A stretch of DNA of 64,000 bases from Rhypophila decipiens (GCA_033297075.1 MU858104.1:124001-188000), one strand, 5' to 3'; counted from the first letter of the stretch, positions 45,898 to 58,620 are shown. Program-made: numbers and translations. Notes: generated from the letters alone by a model not told the origin.

Positions 45898-47592
45898 TCA
45901 GGAGAAACCCACCGCCGTCCGTGTTCGACAAAAACAAGATGACCGAATGGGGACATCAGCTACGGCCATGGCAAGCTCCAACTGCGGCTTGATAATGCGC
46001 GCTTCCTTCACACGACCGAGCTTGTTCAGGCACTCGTAAAAGCCATGCAGACTCCAGACATTGTTGCGATGCTGCAGTGCCCTGGGGAGAGTATCGTCAA
46101 ATCCCAAATCGGCGGCATATACCGCGGCTGCCTCGTCGACCCGACCTTGCTCCAGCAGCAGTGCCCCGTACGCGTGGCGGGTGGGCTGCATCCAACCCCA
46201 CGGCTCGTCGTAAGGGAGGGCATCGTCCCTCTCTATGGATTCCCGGAGCATGGCAAATGCCGTGTCCCAGTTCCCGCGACGATATTCCAGCTCACCGTCC
46301 AGCATGGATGCGGCAATGGCCAGGAGGTCACGGCAAGAATTGTTGAACAGTGTCCGGGACTCGGGGACGGCTTTGACAGCTTGCTGGAACAGGCCCCTCT
46401 GCTCCTCGGCCGCAGGAACGTGGCCGGTTGCAGCCAAGGCAACACCCTTGGCGTAATGGATCATGGCGGTGGTTGTGCAGTACAGGCCGGTGTCTTTGGG
46501 GATTTCCAGGTCGATAATGTCTTGCCATCGGCCAAATCGTATGAGCACATGGACGCGCATGGCAAGAAAGCCTTCCAGCCAATCTGCCATGGGCGGAGAC
46601 TCGACACGAAGCAGGGACTCGGGCAGGGACTGCTCCAATCGGACTACCGTGTCGAGGGCGACGGCCGACTGTCCGGCAAACATGGCGGCGTAGATGCGAA
46701 AGTGGTAGTCATGGCAGCGGTACAGACTGTAAAAGTTCATGGGGCCGGCATACTGAACAAACTTCTCATCGGCCACGACTGCTTGCGAGTTGGCCGCGAC
46801 GGCACGGCGGTAGTCTCCGCATAGAATATCGATGTGGGATGGCATGTGGTTGAGGTGGCCGGCATCGGGAACGAGACCACGGAGATTATCGGCAACTCGC
46901 AGGGCCACCTCGGGGTGACTGGACATTTCCATGAGGTGGATGTACAAGTGTATCAATCCCGGGTGGTATTGGTCCTTGGCGAGCGCCTTTTCGAGTATCG
47001 ACTGTGCTTCCAAAGTGCGTGCACCGGGCACCGGGGCGCCCGTCTTGAGATCCCATAACTTCCAGGGGGTGACGTTCATCAAGGCGTCCACGTAAAGAGC
47101 AGCGACATCGAGGTCCTCGGCATGTTTCTGGTAAACGGATTCCATGGCATGGGCATATCGTTGGTTCAACGGTAGAGGTTTGGACCGAGAATCTGTCTCT
47201 TGTGGTTGCGGAAACCGCGATTGAAGGGCATTGATCAGGGCCTGCTCGACGGGAGTAGCCAATGAGGATTTCTTCTGGGCCTGAGTGAGTGAGTCTACCG
47301 CTTTTTTAATGATATTGTCCTTTTCCTCCTTGTCGAACATGGACCATGGTTTGTTGTAGTTGGGCCCGAGTGCGTAGGCCGTACCCCAATATGCCATGGC
47401 ACATTCAGGATCGACGGCGACTGCCCGTTCAAAACAGCGTATTGCCTCATGGTGGTTGAAGCCAAAACACCAGACCAGTCCTCGGTCAAACCATTTCTGG
47501 GCCTCTGGACTGCTAGTCGTAATGGGCTTGTGGAATGTGCCCAGATTGAAGTATTCTCCAGATCCGAACTCGCTGCCGGGATGGATGGTCAT
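45898..47592 (-). CDS. TPR-repeat protein
   Basis: Intronless, 564 residues from the ATG at 47592. The first clear tetratricopeptide unit is AQKWFDRGLVWCFGFNHHEAIRCFERAVAVDPECAMAYWG (about residues 30-70). More helix pairs continue to the end, including DEAAAVYAADLGFDDTLPRALQ and NNVWSLHGFYECLNKLGRVKEA. MNFYSLYRCHDYHFRIYA and LNHMPSHI are conserved-looking loops with several His residues. It ends SSCFCRTRTAVGFS. There is no signal peptide, so it is probably cytosolic and acts as a protein-interaction scaffold; similar proteins occur in bacteria and fungi without known function. Earlier in-frame codons lack Met before a more remote start and look non-coding. Confidence 0.85.
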   Translation of the reverse strand: MTIHPGSEFGSGEYFNLGTFHKPITTSSPEAQKWFDRGLVWCFGFNHHEAIRCFERAVAVDPECAMAYWGTAYALGPNYNKPWSMFDKEEKDNIIKKAVDSLTQAQKKSSLATPVEQALINALQSRFPQPQETDSRSKPLPLNQRYAHAMESVYQKHAEDLDVAALYVDALMNVTPWKLWDLKTGAPVPGARTLEAQSILEKALAKDQYHPGLIHLYIHLMEMSSHPEVALRVADNLRGLVPDAGHLNHMPSHIDILCGDYRRAVAANSQAVVADEKFVQYAGPMNFYSLYRCHDYHFRIYAAMFAGQSAVALDTVVRLEQSLPESLLRVESPPMADWLEGFLAMRVHVLIRFGRWQDIIDLEIPKDTGLYCTTTAMIHYAKGVALAATGHVPAAEEQRGLFQQAVKAVPESRTLFNNSCRDLLAIAASMLDGELEYRRGNWDTAFAMLRESIERDDALPYDEPWGWMQPTRHAYGALLLEQGRVDEAAAVYAADLGFDDTLPRALQHRNNVWSLHGFYECLNKLGRVKEARIIKPQLELAMAVADVPIRSSCFCRTRTAVGFS

Positions 47593-48501
47593 TGTTGTTG
47601 TCCCTGGATGCGTTTGTTTTGATCTGAAACCACGGCCGCCCGACGTTGCCACGGCGCAATGGTGGATAACTGGGCGGTAAAAAGTCAAAAAGGTACCTTG
47701 GGTAGGTTGCTACTACCGTAATCACTGAACCCCTATTTTCTGGGGAGGTGCAGGCAAATGACAGCCGGCAAGCAATTCTTTGTCAAGGCTCTTGCCGTTC
47801 AATGACATGTATCCAGGAGCGTGCGGATTGATGGTGGTGTGTGGTTGCGACTTCTTTTTCGCCGCTGAAACACTGCAGTGTGCAGCAACGACGTCACCTG
47901 GACAGCAAAGAATTCTCCGCAGCGCACTTGCTAAAACGGGACTAGCTCGATTGGTCTCCGCACAAGCTAAACTAATTCGGTAATTCAAGCACAACATGGC
48001 GAGCCAAGGAGACATCGGAGATAACGGTGAAGAGGAGATCAACGGCAGGTTCAAAATGATGCAAAACTCGGACAAGATCATCGTTTGTCAGTATTTTTCG
48101 CTTGAGTTGTCGGATTATCCGAGTTCGGTGGGAATACTTTGCGCTGTTTCCTGTCGGCGATAGGATTGAGCGAGGATCTGCGCCAGTCACGGACAAGACT
48201 AATATAAAGACCGTCCATTTCCCGCCTCGGAGGCCGAGCCTGCAACAGTGACCCTTCTTTCAAGATTTGTCATGGCAAGGGGTTGTCACGGAAATACGCG
48301 TGTAGACGCCAGTCACAGCTTAAACCCGAGATTGTTGCCTCGTCGCACCTCCCTCACGGGCAGCAGCCTTTAACCGTTTCCAGCATTATAAGCCGCAGCG
48401 TCCAACGGCAGCTATATCATATAATATGTCATCTCCGCTCTCAACTTGAAGCATCATGAATCACTCAGACTCACCATCCGAGTCGACCACCACAGTCCAA
48501 A
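47593..48501. other. Divergent promoter region
   Basis: About 900 bp between the TPR gene (minus) and the monocarboxylate-type transporter (plus). Two ATGs precede the transporter start: 48426 (7-codon frame) and 48456 (overlaps the main start out of frame). No gene seen. Confidence 0.5.
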
Positions 48502-50031
48502 ATGGAGCCCGACATCAAAGTCAAGAACAACACAGCTCCTTCCAACAATTCCGCGTCCTTGTTTGAATCTAGGCCTCCATCCCTCCAGATCAATGACGCC
48601 ACCGATGGCACCGAAGCCATGACGAACAAGGACTCATTCGACGACAATCACAAGGCCATGGCCGGCTCCTCCTCCGATCCTGAATCCGGTCTTCCTGAAA
48701 AGGAATTGCCCTCTCAACTGGAAGCACCGACTCCCGTGCACCATGACCGACCTCAACCTCCCAACGGCGGGCTAACTGCGTGGGTCCAAGTTGTCGCCGG
48801 GTTCGCCATCTTCTTCAACACCTGGGGTGTCCTCAACACCTTTGGTGTGTTCCAGACCTACTACGAGACGGGCCAACTGTTTGTCGAGTCCTCGTCCAAC
48901 ATCGCCTGGATCGGCGCCATACAGTCGTATTGCGTCTTGCTGGGCGGCCTGGTCGCCGGCCCCATCTACGACAGAGGATACTTTCGGCATCTGATCCTCT
49001 CGGGTTCCTTTCTCATCGTCTTGGGATTCATGATGCTGAGCATTTGCCACACGTACTGGCAGGCTCTGCTCGCCCAGGGCTTCTGCAGCGGCATCGGCGC
49101 AGGCCTGCTGTTCGTGCCCAGCTTGGCTGTCTTGCCGGCCTACTTTTCGACCAGGCTCGGCTTGGCCATGGGCCTGGCCGCTTCGGGGTCTTCGCTTGGC
49201 GGTGTCATTTACCCCATCATGTTCTACAGGTTGCTGGTCATTCACGACGTTGGCTTTGGGTGGGCCGTGCGGGGCTTGGGCTTTGTTGCGCTGCTGACGT
49301 TGGTGGTCCCCGTCTGCTTCATGAGAATGGGTGCGAAACCGATCAAACCTCGGGCCATTTTCGACTGGACAGTGCTTACCGACTGGCCTTTCCTGATCTT
49401 CACCGTCGCCACAACCATTGGCTTTGTTGGCTTGTACGTCGTCTTGTTTTACGTCTCGTACTTTGCCTTTGAGACCCATGCTGCCTCGGCCGAGATGGCC
49501 TTTTATCTGGTTCCAGTACTCAATGTTGCGAGCATGTTTGGACGGACACTACCGAATGCACTGTCTGATAAAACAGGGCCGATAAACTGTGCGTGCTGAC
49601 CCCTGACCGACCCTCTGTACTTCACTTGCTAATACATGATGCAACCCACAGTGCTGGTGCCTGGAGCCATCATATGTGGCGGACTAACCTTTGCCATGAT
49701 TGGAGTGGAGAGTCTGGCCGGCATCATCATCTTCACCTTGCTCTACGGCTTCTTTTCTGGTGTTTTTATTGCTCTGCCACCCGTCTGTTTCGTCAGGTTG
49801 ACGGCCGACAAATCAAAAATCGGTACTCGAATGGGTATTGGTTTTGCGTGCTTTGGCTGTGGCGTGTTAGTTGGAGGTCCCGGTGGTGGAGGCGTCCTGG
49901 GAATTGACCCTGCCAACTTGCACTGGACGTCGCTTTGGGTATATGGTGGCACCTTTGCCTTTGTGTCGGGATTTTTGCTGGCCGGGTTGCGGTTTTGGCT
50001 GTCCAAGGGCAAGCTCCTGGCCAAGGTCTAG
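48502..50031 (+). CDS. MFS monocarboxylate-type transporter (MCT/Mch family)
   Basis: Exons 48502-49588 and 49652-50031 (63-nt intron, GTGCGT...CCACAG) give 488 residues. An 85-residue hydrophilic N-terminus precedes PPNGGLTAWVQVVAGFAIFFNTWGVLNTFGVFQTYY, the signature of fungal monocarboxylate-porter-like proteins. SSSNIAWIGAIQSY, GPIYDRGYFR and YFSTRLGLAMGLAASGSSLGGVIYP follow. Twelve helices can be counted. Fungal members rarely transport lactate or pyruvate; many move secondary metabolites, riboflavin or unknown acids. Upstream ATGs at 48426 and 48456 would act as upstream ORFs in the mRNA, the second overlapping the start, so translation may be damped, or transcription may begin downstream of them. 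Confidence 0.88.
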
Positions 50032-50427
50032 GGGCCTAATAAACATGCACGATTGCTTTGGTATACAGGCATCCATCCCGCATTGACACGGCTTCATATA
50101 GAGAGGATAATGAGTATGGGTTTGGTCCTGGGTCATAACTGGGGTGTTTGGTAGAGCAATGACCATAAGACAATATATTCATGGGGAGTTCCCAACGCAT
50201 CAGAAGTAAACTATGTACAAAGACTTGGATGTAACAGATTGCCTTGGAGTCCAGCAATGCCCATGTGCTGCGAGGCAAAAGAAGATGTGAAAACGCAAGC
50301 AGTGAATGCGCAGCCCAAAAAGGCCAAAATGACAAAGGAATCTAGCTAAACTGGGCAACGTTCAAACCAGCAGCCGACATAGACAGATGATGCAGCAGAG
50401 GGCAAAAGCTGGAGCCGAGGTACTGGA
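50032..50427. other. Convergent 3' intergenic region
   Basis: Contains the 3' ends of two convergent genes; nothing else recognised. Confidence 0.5.
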
Positions 50428-52498
50428 TTAGAGCGTCTTGATCCGAGATCCCTCGATTCTCATGCGTCTCCTGACAGGAGCTTCGGGGCCAGCCGGAGCT
50501 GGAGCGGACCTCTTCTTGTGGGAGGCCCAGTAGAGATCAAGCTCGTCCATGACCTCGTCAACGTTGTTGTAGGGCTCGAGGCTGGCCATGAACTGCACCT
50601 TCTCGGTGATGGCGGCGTTGGTCATCTTGGCGGGCGTGACGGGCTCGGCGCGCCAACGGGTCTCCATGGGGTCGCGGAAGTCGGTCTCGTCGTAGCCAAG
50701 GTCGAGCAGCTTGGTGACGTTGAAGGCGGCCATCATCTCGTGCTACGAGTTGGATATGTATTAGCACACAAAATCGAGTTTGAGAGAAAGGAAAAACTTA
50801 CATCCTCGTGGATGAGGTTGTGGCAGTGAAACATGTAGACGCCATCCCATGGAGCGTAGTGGGCCTCGACTCTGACAACCTCGTTGGGAGCAAGCCAGAC
50901 CACGTCCTTGAGTCCCAGAGTCTCGTAAGGGTAGAGGGTCCTGCCGGCATCTGGGTTGCTTCGGGAGAGGACTTTGAAGTCGACCAAGTGAATGTGGATG
51001 GGGTGGCTCCAGCCGCCACCTCCGTTCTCGAGCTCCCAGATCTCAATGGTCCCACGCGGGACGTTGGCCAGCACGCGGTTCTCGACCTCTGCGAAGCTGA
51101 CGCCGTTGATCTTCCACATGCCGTTGGTGCGGTGGAACTCAAAGTGACGATCGACGCCGCTCTTGGGGGGCGGGAAGTTGACGGCAGCCAGATTGCTGGG
51201 CACGGAGCTGGTGTCTGTCACGGGCGTGTTGCTGACGACGAACTGCATCACCTTGTCGGTGTGAAGGTAGTCGGTATCGGCACCCACGTCTTCGGTGTTC
51301 CTCAAGGTAATGTTCTGGCCGGCAAAAGGGGAAAAGTCGAATACAACTTCATAACGTTCGGCCATGCTGATGTAGAGATCAGAAGTGGTGGTGGGCATGG
51401 TGAGGAGACCGGCATCGGAGGCAATGACTTGGAAGGGGATCTTGGTGCTGGACCCAGTAGCACGGCGGAAATAGAGAAGGAAGGTGCGAGAGACAGCAGC
51501 GTTGAGGAAGCGGAGGCGGTACTTGCGAGGTTGGACGTTGAAGTAGGGCCACGGCTGGCCGTTGACGTGGATCACATCACCATAGAGAGAGTCGGTCTCG
51601 GTGGCTGGGCTGAGCAGCGCGCCGTTGTTCAGATACTCCTTGGCCGAGAGAATGAGGGGAATGTCAAACTGTCCATAGCCAGAGGGCAGATTGAGGTAAT
51701 CCTCTTCCTCGTCGTGAATGATCCACGCACCAGCTTGACCAAAGTAGGCGTTTTCAGCAGTCTGATATTTGATGTCACTTGGGTCAGTATATTGAGGTGT
51801 GATGCTAGCAAGTTACCACGTGAAGCACAACTTACGTGGTCAATGGCATGGTCGTGGTACCACTGAAGTCTGGCAGACTGGCTATTGGGATAATAGTAGT
51901 CCTTGAACTCTCCGGGCTCGGTCACGTCCTCGGCCCATCCATCCCAGGCAGCACGCTGCAAGTAGACTTGTTGTTAATCAATGGCCATGACTGTACGAGT
52001 CTTCAAGTTTCAAGAGGAGCACGTACCGAGTAGGAACCATGCAGATGGACCGAGTTGGCCATGGTGGCATTGTTGATGAACCTTACCACCGTCTCACGAC
52101 CCTTTTCGACAATGAAGGTCGGGCCGGGAGACATGCCGTCGTAGCCAACAAGGGTGGCAGGACCCTTTCCAGGGTAAACCTGCTGTGTGAATTGGTTGAT
52201 GTAGACCTCGTAGTAGTCGATCGGCTGTCCCGTGACAGGGTTGGTGACGCTCCTAGACCCCGATTAGCTGAAGCTCATCTATGCTCTGACATGATATGAG
52301 GAGGGGCACCCACATCTTGGGAGCCTTGACGGGAGGAATGGGCATCGGGAACTGGTAGAGCCAGGTGTACGGCGCACCCTCCCAGTCCTTTCGCTTGTGA
52401 AGCACATTGAGCCCCGAAGGTTGCTCCCTGGAGTAGAGGCCAAACGCCGTCGGGAGCGCCGCAGCAAGGGCGAGGTAACCGGCCAGAAGACGAGCCAT
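50428..52498 (-). CDS. Multicopper oxidase, bilirubin oxidase-like
   Basis: Five exons (52498-52314, 52252-52027, 51955-51836, 51761-50802, 50742-50428) give 601 residues. The signal peptide is MARLLAGYLALAAALPTAFG. All copper-binding motifs are present: SVHLHGSYS, QWYHDHAIDHTAENAYFGQAG, HPIHIHLVDF and FHCHNLIHEDHEMM. The last supplies the type 1 Cys, His and axial Met. The layout and the HGSY/DHAIDHTAEN pair match bilirubin oxidases rather than true laccases. It should oxidise phenolics or tetrapyrroles outside the cell while reducing O2 to water. Every exon junction falls in a conserved motif and keeps phase. Introns of 59-74 nt have GTGGGT, GTACGT, GTAAGT and GTAAGT donors. A C-terminal basic tail (KKRSAPAPAGPEAPVRRRMRIEGSR) is odd for a secreted enzyme. 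TATAAA lies 138 bp upstream. Confidence 0.92.
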
Positions 52499-52635
52499 GG
52501 CCGAGTCAGAGGATGGATGTATGTGCTGGAGAAGAGAGAAGGTGAGCTCCTGGGATGAGATTGTTGTCCTGTGCTGCCGGTGGTGCCCGAGGATGTCGAA
52601 TCTGAACCCGATATCTGGCTGGGGATGCGCGAGAC

Positions 52636-52641
52636 TTTATA
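52636..52641 (-). promoter_or_regulatory. TATA box of the multicopper oxidase gene
   Basis: TATAAA on the minus strand, 138 bp before the ATG at 52498. Confidence 0.5.
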
Positions 52642-55600
52642 TCCAACTCGACAATGGTCTTGAACCAAAACTCACTGCTGTCGACGGATATCATCGTGTG
52701 AGTTTGGGAAAGTGGTACCGGCGTGCTTCAACCCCGTCGTGGATATCGACTCGGATATCTGCTGCCGTCTGTTCGTGATGCCAAGACGACGGACGGGGCC
52801 ATGATCGAGGCTTTCGGTTCACATCTCTCGACCATGTGTCCGGATCGGGCAAGGACATGCCGCGTTGTGCGAACGGGCTGCTCAATAGTCCAGGTCATCA
52901 CAACGGCGATGGGAGGACTAGTCAAGAGCTAAAGGAGGGGGTAGACATCGCCATCAGTAGGCAGTTCTCCTGGTCTTCAAGATGCCCGGAGGCTGTCAAG
53001 TGGTATCTGGGACTCCTTTGGAGGAGGGAAGAATTGCCGAATGGTTTCTTTTGCCCGTCAAGGTGCGAGCGGAGTTGGAAACTGGATGAATATTGCGATG
53101 CCAAGACTATATAATGTCGAAAGGAGGGAAAATGAGCGTTGGTTTTTCCTGCTCGGGGAGGACTCGGAGATGGTGGGCATGGAGAGGTCAAGTGGGTGGT
53201 GTATTGATACAGGAGCCATAGAGACGAACTTGCAAACGGTGCTGTCCTATTGGGTGCTCTTCTTCCCGGTGGAGCGGTTGAGGACTTGACTTATAACTTC
53301 AAGTTGAGTCACCCATGTGCCGTCGGCGTTGTCCACGGGCGTATTCGGCGTGCTTCTTGTGCCATGTGCGCTCATAGATGCAGGTACAACATCCCGGGCT
53401 AGTCACGGTCGTGGAATCATGGACTCGGAGCCCCAGTCTGCGACTTGTCGTTAAAGATGTACCGATTGGATACCATGCCATGATTGATTTGCCAATGGGA
53501 ACGCCATGGTACTACATGTAACCAGCCTGGTGTAATTTTTGACAAAGTCTAGCTTCTTCACTGTTCAACCACCTCCTCGGCCGGGACTTCTGGGCTTAAT
53601 TCTGAAATGCCTTACCAATATCCGTAGGGTTGAAGCTCCGAGCAAGCCCCCTGTTAGGAACTGCTGTCTGCCTATGTACAGCGGAATGCTGGACATGTCT
53701 CACACCTTCAGTCTATCTACCATACTAGTATAGTCATTAGTAACCCAAGGTTTGTTTTTAGATAAACAAGATCTTGGCATATTGGATCTAGGACATTAAT
53801 CGGCCAGTTACAGGTCATTAGGCCACAGCCACCAATGATAATGGAGGGTGACACGGCGTGCGTCGAGGTGATATTGATTTTTATTTCACTGCAAGTTTCT
53901 TCCTTTCCAGGTTGCCCGATACCTATCTAAAGTGTGGACCACGCCACGGGATGCACAGCACAGGCGCCATGACAGCAGTGGACGTCTCCCTCCCCTGCTC
54001 GGTAGGGTCCTCTTTCCGCAGATGGATTGAACAAGATGGTGCTGCTCACCTCTGTTCTCCACGTCAAGGAAGTCGTTGTACCTTGGAGGAGCCTTTGAGT
54101 GTTTGTCGGCATTGACTTCTTTCACTGCTACACTGGCAGCCTTTAGTGCTTGCTGATAAGGTGTCGTTGAGCTGCCACGGAGAATTTTAGACCAATATAG
54201 CTTCGGCATAAGGCGTTAACCGAATCATCTCATATATGGTTCGGGAAACGTGATCTTCAGCCAGGTAGTAGCCGAGTACTACCAACAGCGATGGCTGCAA
54301 GATAAAACATGTGCAATTTGAAGAGGGGTCTTCGGCTACTACATGTTCAGTACATACCAGGTCCACAAAGTATAGGGTACTCTGCTTGTAACGTAGCAAT
54401 CGTGCATGTATAATGCACATGTACTCTGTGCTGCATTCTCTCCAGTGACTCCTCTGGTACTACTTCTTCTAGACGTCGCTAAGAGCCACCGTCGTGATTG
54501 GGGGTTTGGTATCCCCGGCATCCTGTCAACTTTGGCGACTCGAACCCGGGTCTCTAGTCTGCATGTACCATGTGTTGGGGTGGTATTTGGCTTGAGAAAA
54601 GCTCGGTTAATTAATTTGTGATGGGCTGAGAACGCCCCGGGTGCGATGTGGTTGTACTAGGAATAACAGTCCTCGTGAAACTTTGTTATTCTGGACTGAA
54701 ATGATACTGAAGAAACGCCCTTGCTTCAGTTACCTAGCCATGCCGTGTCCTGCCTGCCTGTTAGGTGATTCCAGGTTGGGTTTGGCTGCCTACCAAGTAC
54801 AGTATCCGTATTTCCATGAATCTAGCAATGTTTCTCCGACAATACTTCCGGTGGTGGATGGGACCCCAGTGCGGATAGCTCACCATTTTCTTATCAGATC
54901 AAGACTTGGCCAATCATCTGCATGCCGTGCTTCCGCTCGGTCAAACTCGTAGCCGACTCGGATTTGGGTATCACCGGCTCAGATACATATGTACAATGTA
55001 CATACACCTGTAGAGGCTCTAGTGTGGTTTCCCTGCCCCCTTTGGTTAGGCGTTCGCAGGCGTGGGTGACGAGTTTGCAGACAAAGAATGTTGACCCATT
55101 TTACACTACATTACCCGACGGAGCCACTGTGGACATTCTTCTTTTGACCTATCGGAATACTCGGTCTCGATGCTGACTAGCATTGCGTGCCTTATCCTCG
55201 TTACATTGTAACCAGATCGTGAGTCTCGTCGAGTTGTCGTGCCCCTTGAGTTCTAGAATGGAAGCTTTCATTCTCGGGCTGCATGACTTGTCAAGTTCTC
55301 ACTGTCTAATCAAGTTTGGAGTTCTCGCCGAACTACGACTGGCACTTGGCTTGAGCGGGATGCACCATCAACGGCGAAGAATCCGAATCCAGATTAACCC
55401 ATACTAGTAGTGAATTTTAGGGAGGTAAGTGAAATTCTTTAGCACAGCCGACCCACGCTGAGGGGCCGAGGGCATGTGTGTACCCAGGGTAGGACTGTTA
55501 CCACGATCTCGAACACGGCGAGTCATGGACGCGATCAAGAAAGCCAGGACAAGGCCTTGGCAGGGTAGACCAACCTGGTCTAGACTATTGAGATCCAAAG

Positions 55601-55975
55601 AGAACTTAATGATATATTGAGTCTCCGGGCAACTCCCTTTATGGGCTATGCTATTTCTGTCCACTATTGTTTGAGAAGGGGGGTTGAGCCTTCAGCGAGC
55701 AAGCCCCCTTTTCTCCTTAAATCTCTTTCTTGGGGCGACGTGCAGGCAGGTGTGCACGTGTAGAGAATCGTGACATGGGAATCACACTTTGGCCATTCAA
55801 TAGTTTGTTTTGGGACTCGGACTCGCCAATCGTAATTCTCCGCCTCCCTTCCCCGTATCCCCTGAACCCGACACACCTCGGCGTGGGTGACAGGGGCGGG
55901 TGTTTTATAGTCTTGGCGAGTGGCCCCTACCGCACATTCATGCCCGCAGCAGACGATGATCACTACCCGATGTGA

Positions 55976-56093
55976 GCACTTTTAAGCACTCTGGGGCGCT
56001 GGGGAAGCAGGAGGGTTCTCCGCAGCGGGCTAGCCCGTGGGAGTCCACAGCGAACCGTCCCGTGCGGGGCTAGCCGGACTTTGCTAAAAGTGC
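55976..56093. repeat. Small inverted-repeat element
   Basis: 118 bp bounded by GCACTTTTAAGCA (55976-55988) and TGCTAAAAGTGC (56082-56093), inverted with a one-base gap. The inside is GC-rich and contains a perfect 12-bp palindrome CGGGCTAGCCCG (56026-56037) and a second GGCTAGCC (56068-56076 area). No convincing target duplication was seen. MITE-like, or the fused ends of a larger element. Confidence 0.45.
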
Positions 56094-58463
56094 GGAATCA
56101 TGGTTGGACGAGGACTTGGTCAAGACGTCCAGGCACCATTCCCCGGTGAGGGGGTGGATTCTGCGATTCTCTCGCAAGGTCTGCGGTCTGAGTCAGGTGG
56201 GCATTCCTGGGAGGCGTCGATCTGGCCAACGTCTTTGCCCACTCATATTTCTTGGTTACTTGTCGGATCGTCTGGATAAGCTTTCCAAGTCTTAGCAACC
56301 GTGTTGGCAATCTCTTGTTTCTGACCAACAAGACCCCTAAACTTGTGCATGTCTCAACGACGATCTGGTATTTACAGTCCCTTGAGAGGAAAGAAGAACA
56401 AATAGAGCCGTGAGCATGGTGAGCATTGCCGGACCTGGGCATCACTGCATTCACTCTCGATGTCATTTTTCAGATACCAAGACACCCATCAGAAAAGGTT
56501 AAGCCCAGATCCCACAACAGGGCTAGTGGAACTCGTAAGGTGACTGATTGCTTTTGACGTGTCGCAGTGATTATGGGTACAATGTGAGCCGCTTCCACCC
56601 CGTTACGCCATGTGCCAGTGTGCCAGATCAAACCTGATGGCGCTTGAGTCGATGGCCTTTTGTATGCAGCATCTATGATTTAGAGATGATTGTGTGTCTC
56701 CTTGTTTGCTCTGCATCTGCCAGTGGTTCCTGGCAGGTTTACGCGAGATGGGGGGTTAGTCAAGCAAAATTGACTAAAGATGCTAGGAAACAATAAACGA
56801 CAGCTGCTAGTGCCTGATCTGTAAAGTCTATCTGCGGCTCACGGGTCCAACCGTGCGCTAGCTACTTGGCGAGCTCGTCGTCAAGACCCCGTCCCAAAGC
56901 CGAGGGTCCCCTCCGAGAGTCTCCTGCCACATTCCCAGACCACATATCAAGATCAATGACCAAACATTACCTCCTTGGCACGGCATAAATTAATGCTGTG
57001 CGCTCATATCCGCGGAAGGCGTCAAATCTAACGCGCACTGCTTCAAAAAGTCCACCAGCAGACCAAAAGCAGAAAGAAAGATAAATCGCCTAATCCTTCT
57101 CCTACCGGCAAGGTATGCGGGGCGGAGGCGGAACAAGGAAAAGCATAGGGTGGTAATATTGGTGCACCTGTGCCGTGAATATCTTGTCCTGGTGGCGAAT
57201 ATGGAAAAGGGGCGAATGCCGTGCAACACTGGCACTCGGAGGCAAGTTATGTGCTCAAGGCCCCCGGGGATGCACGGGGATATCAAGTACAGCGTTCTGT
57301 AATATGTAAATTAGCTAGTCAACCTATACCAGTATGTCGCAGGGTTCCTTGCTCGTGAGTTAATACATACAGTAAATAAAGCCTTGGTAGGTTTGCTTCA
57401 GAGCATGGTTTCTACACTAAATCATCTTGTGTTCAAGTCATTAGAGGGCTGTAAGTGAGTGTGACCAAAGCACGTAATCAAGGTCTGCAAGATAGGGTCA
57501 ACGATAAAGTGATTACTGCTAATAATAGCTTTCGCAACAAATGCACGTGCATGTGCTGTACCTGGCGTTGCTGACGATCAGCCGACGATCCACGATGAGA
57601 CATTGGAGACTACCATGACAAGAGCCGCACTGCCAGGGTCCTTTCACTTTCAGGGTTCGCTTTACTTTTGACATGCAAAGAGGCTCGTGAATCCGCTGTA
57701 GAGGAATGGTGAGCGTCAATATATTTGTGTCACCTTGCATCCAACAGTGAACAGTCCAGACAAGCGCCCCAGAAATAAAATATTCTCGAAGCTGAGCAGT
57801 GGGAATCCAAGTCGGGATCCATGATAGAGACTTCATGTTGGACTTGTAATCTGCCTTCCGTGTGGTACTGGGAAATTGGAATCCCGGCGCGCCAAGCTAA
57901 TAGGACATCTCGTATAACCCTCCCGTAACAACAGATTCTGTAAGAGTAAGTCGAGTGAAGGCATGATGATGATACCAGACGCTAATTCATGCCCTTGCCA
58001 CATTTTGAATCTTCTCTCGGACACCCCTATTCGAGAGAACCAAGTTCAATATCTCATGGAGGGGATCGCGGTCGGGTCAAGATCGGGATGTGGACTCACA
58101 CCTCCAGCTCCTTGGCACATGTGTTCGCGATAGACAGCATCCTGGCTCTTGCATGCCTGCCAAGTCGACTGGACTTTCTCCTGGAATGCCTCTCCCGAGA
58201 AACGAGTAGGTGGAACCGTGGTCGTTGGCTGAGATGAATGTCCTAGTTACATACACGTAGTACGACCCAAGATGTGATTGACATCGGTAGTCTGGCTTCG
58301 CTTCCAAGGTCGTGACCGTCCGGGAAAGACCTCACGCGACCTGTAGTGCCTGGAGGGAAACGACATGTTGTTCTGGCCGACAAGCTATGGCTGGACTTGC
58401 CATGACTACCACAATGGGAGGTCCTCAGGACCTCTCTGAGCACAATACCAGCATCTCGACATG

Positions 58464-58471
58464 TATAAATA
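58464..58471 (+). promoter_or_regulatory. TATA box of the secreted-protein gene
   Basis: TATAAATA, 157 bp before the ATG at 58621. It is followed by CT-rich leader DNA including a CCTCAT repeat at about 58508-58530. Confidence 0.5.
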
Positions 58472-58620
58472 TTGTGCCTCCCTCCCGGACTTCCATCTAT
58501 TCTCGTATCCTCATCCTCATCCTCATCCGTCTCCAGCCTCTTGATATTGGCCAGCATCAGCCCCACCATTCTCTCCTGAAGAACCTGCCCCGCCCCCCCC
58601 CGTCCCTCACCACGGCCACA

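Larger units (their letters stand above)
52499..58463. other. Long gene-poor stretch
   Basis: About 6 kb without a supported gene. Short frames at 53886-54209 (minus; reads YQQALKAASVAVKEVNADK) and 56098-56466 (minus) look mildly protein-like but match no family I know. It holds one small inverted-repeat element (55976-56093). The left 150 bp is the multicopper oxidase promoter. Confidence 0.5.

Noticed and set aside
54520..54570. tRNA-like T-arm (GGGTTCGAGTCGC on the minus strand)
   Set aside because: The T stem does not pair beyond one base and no D or anticodon arm can be built.
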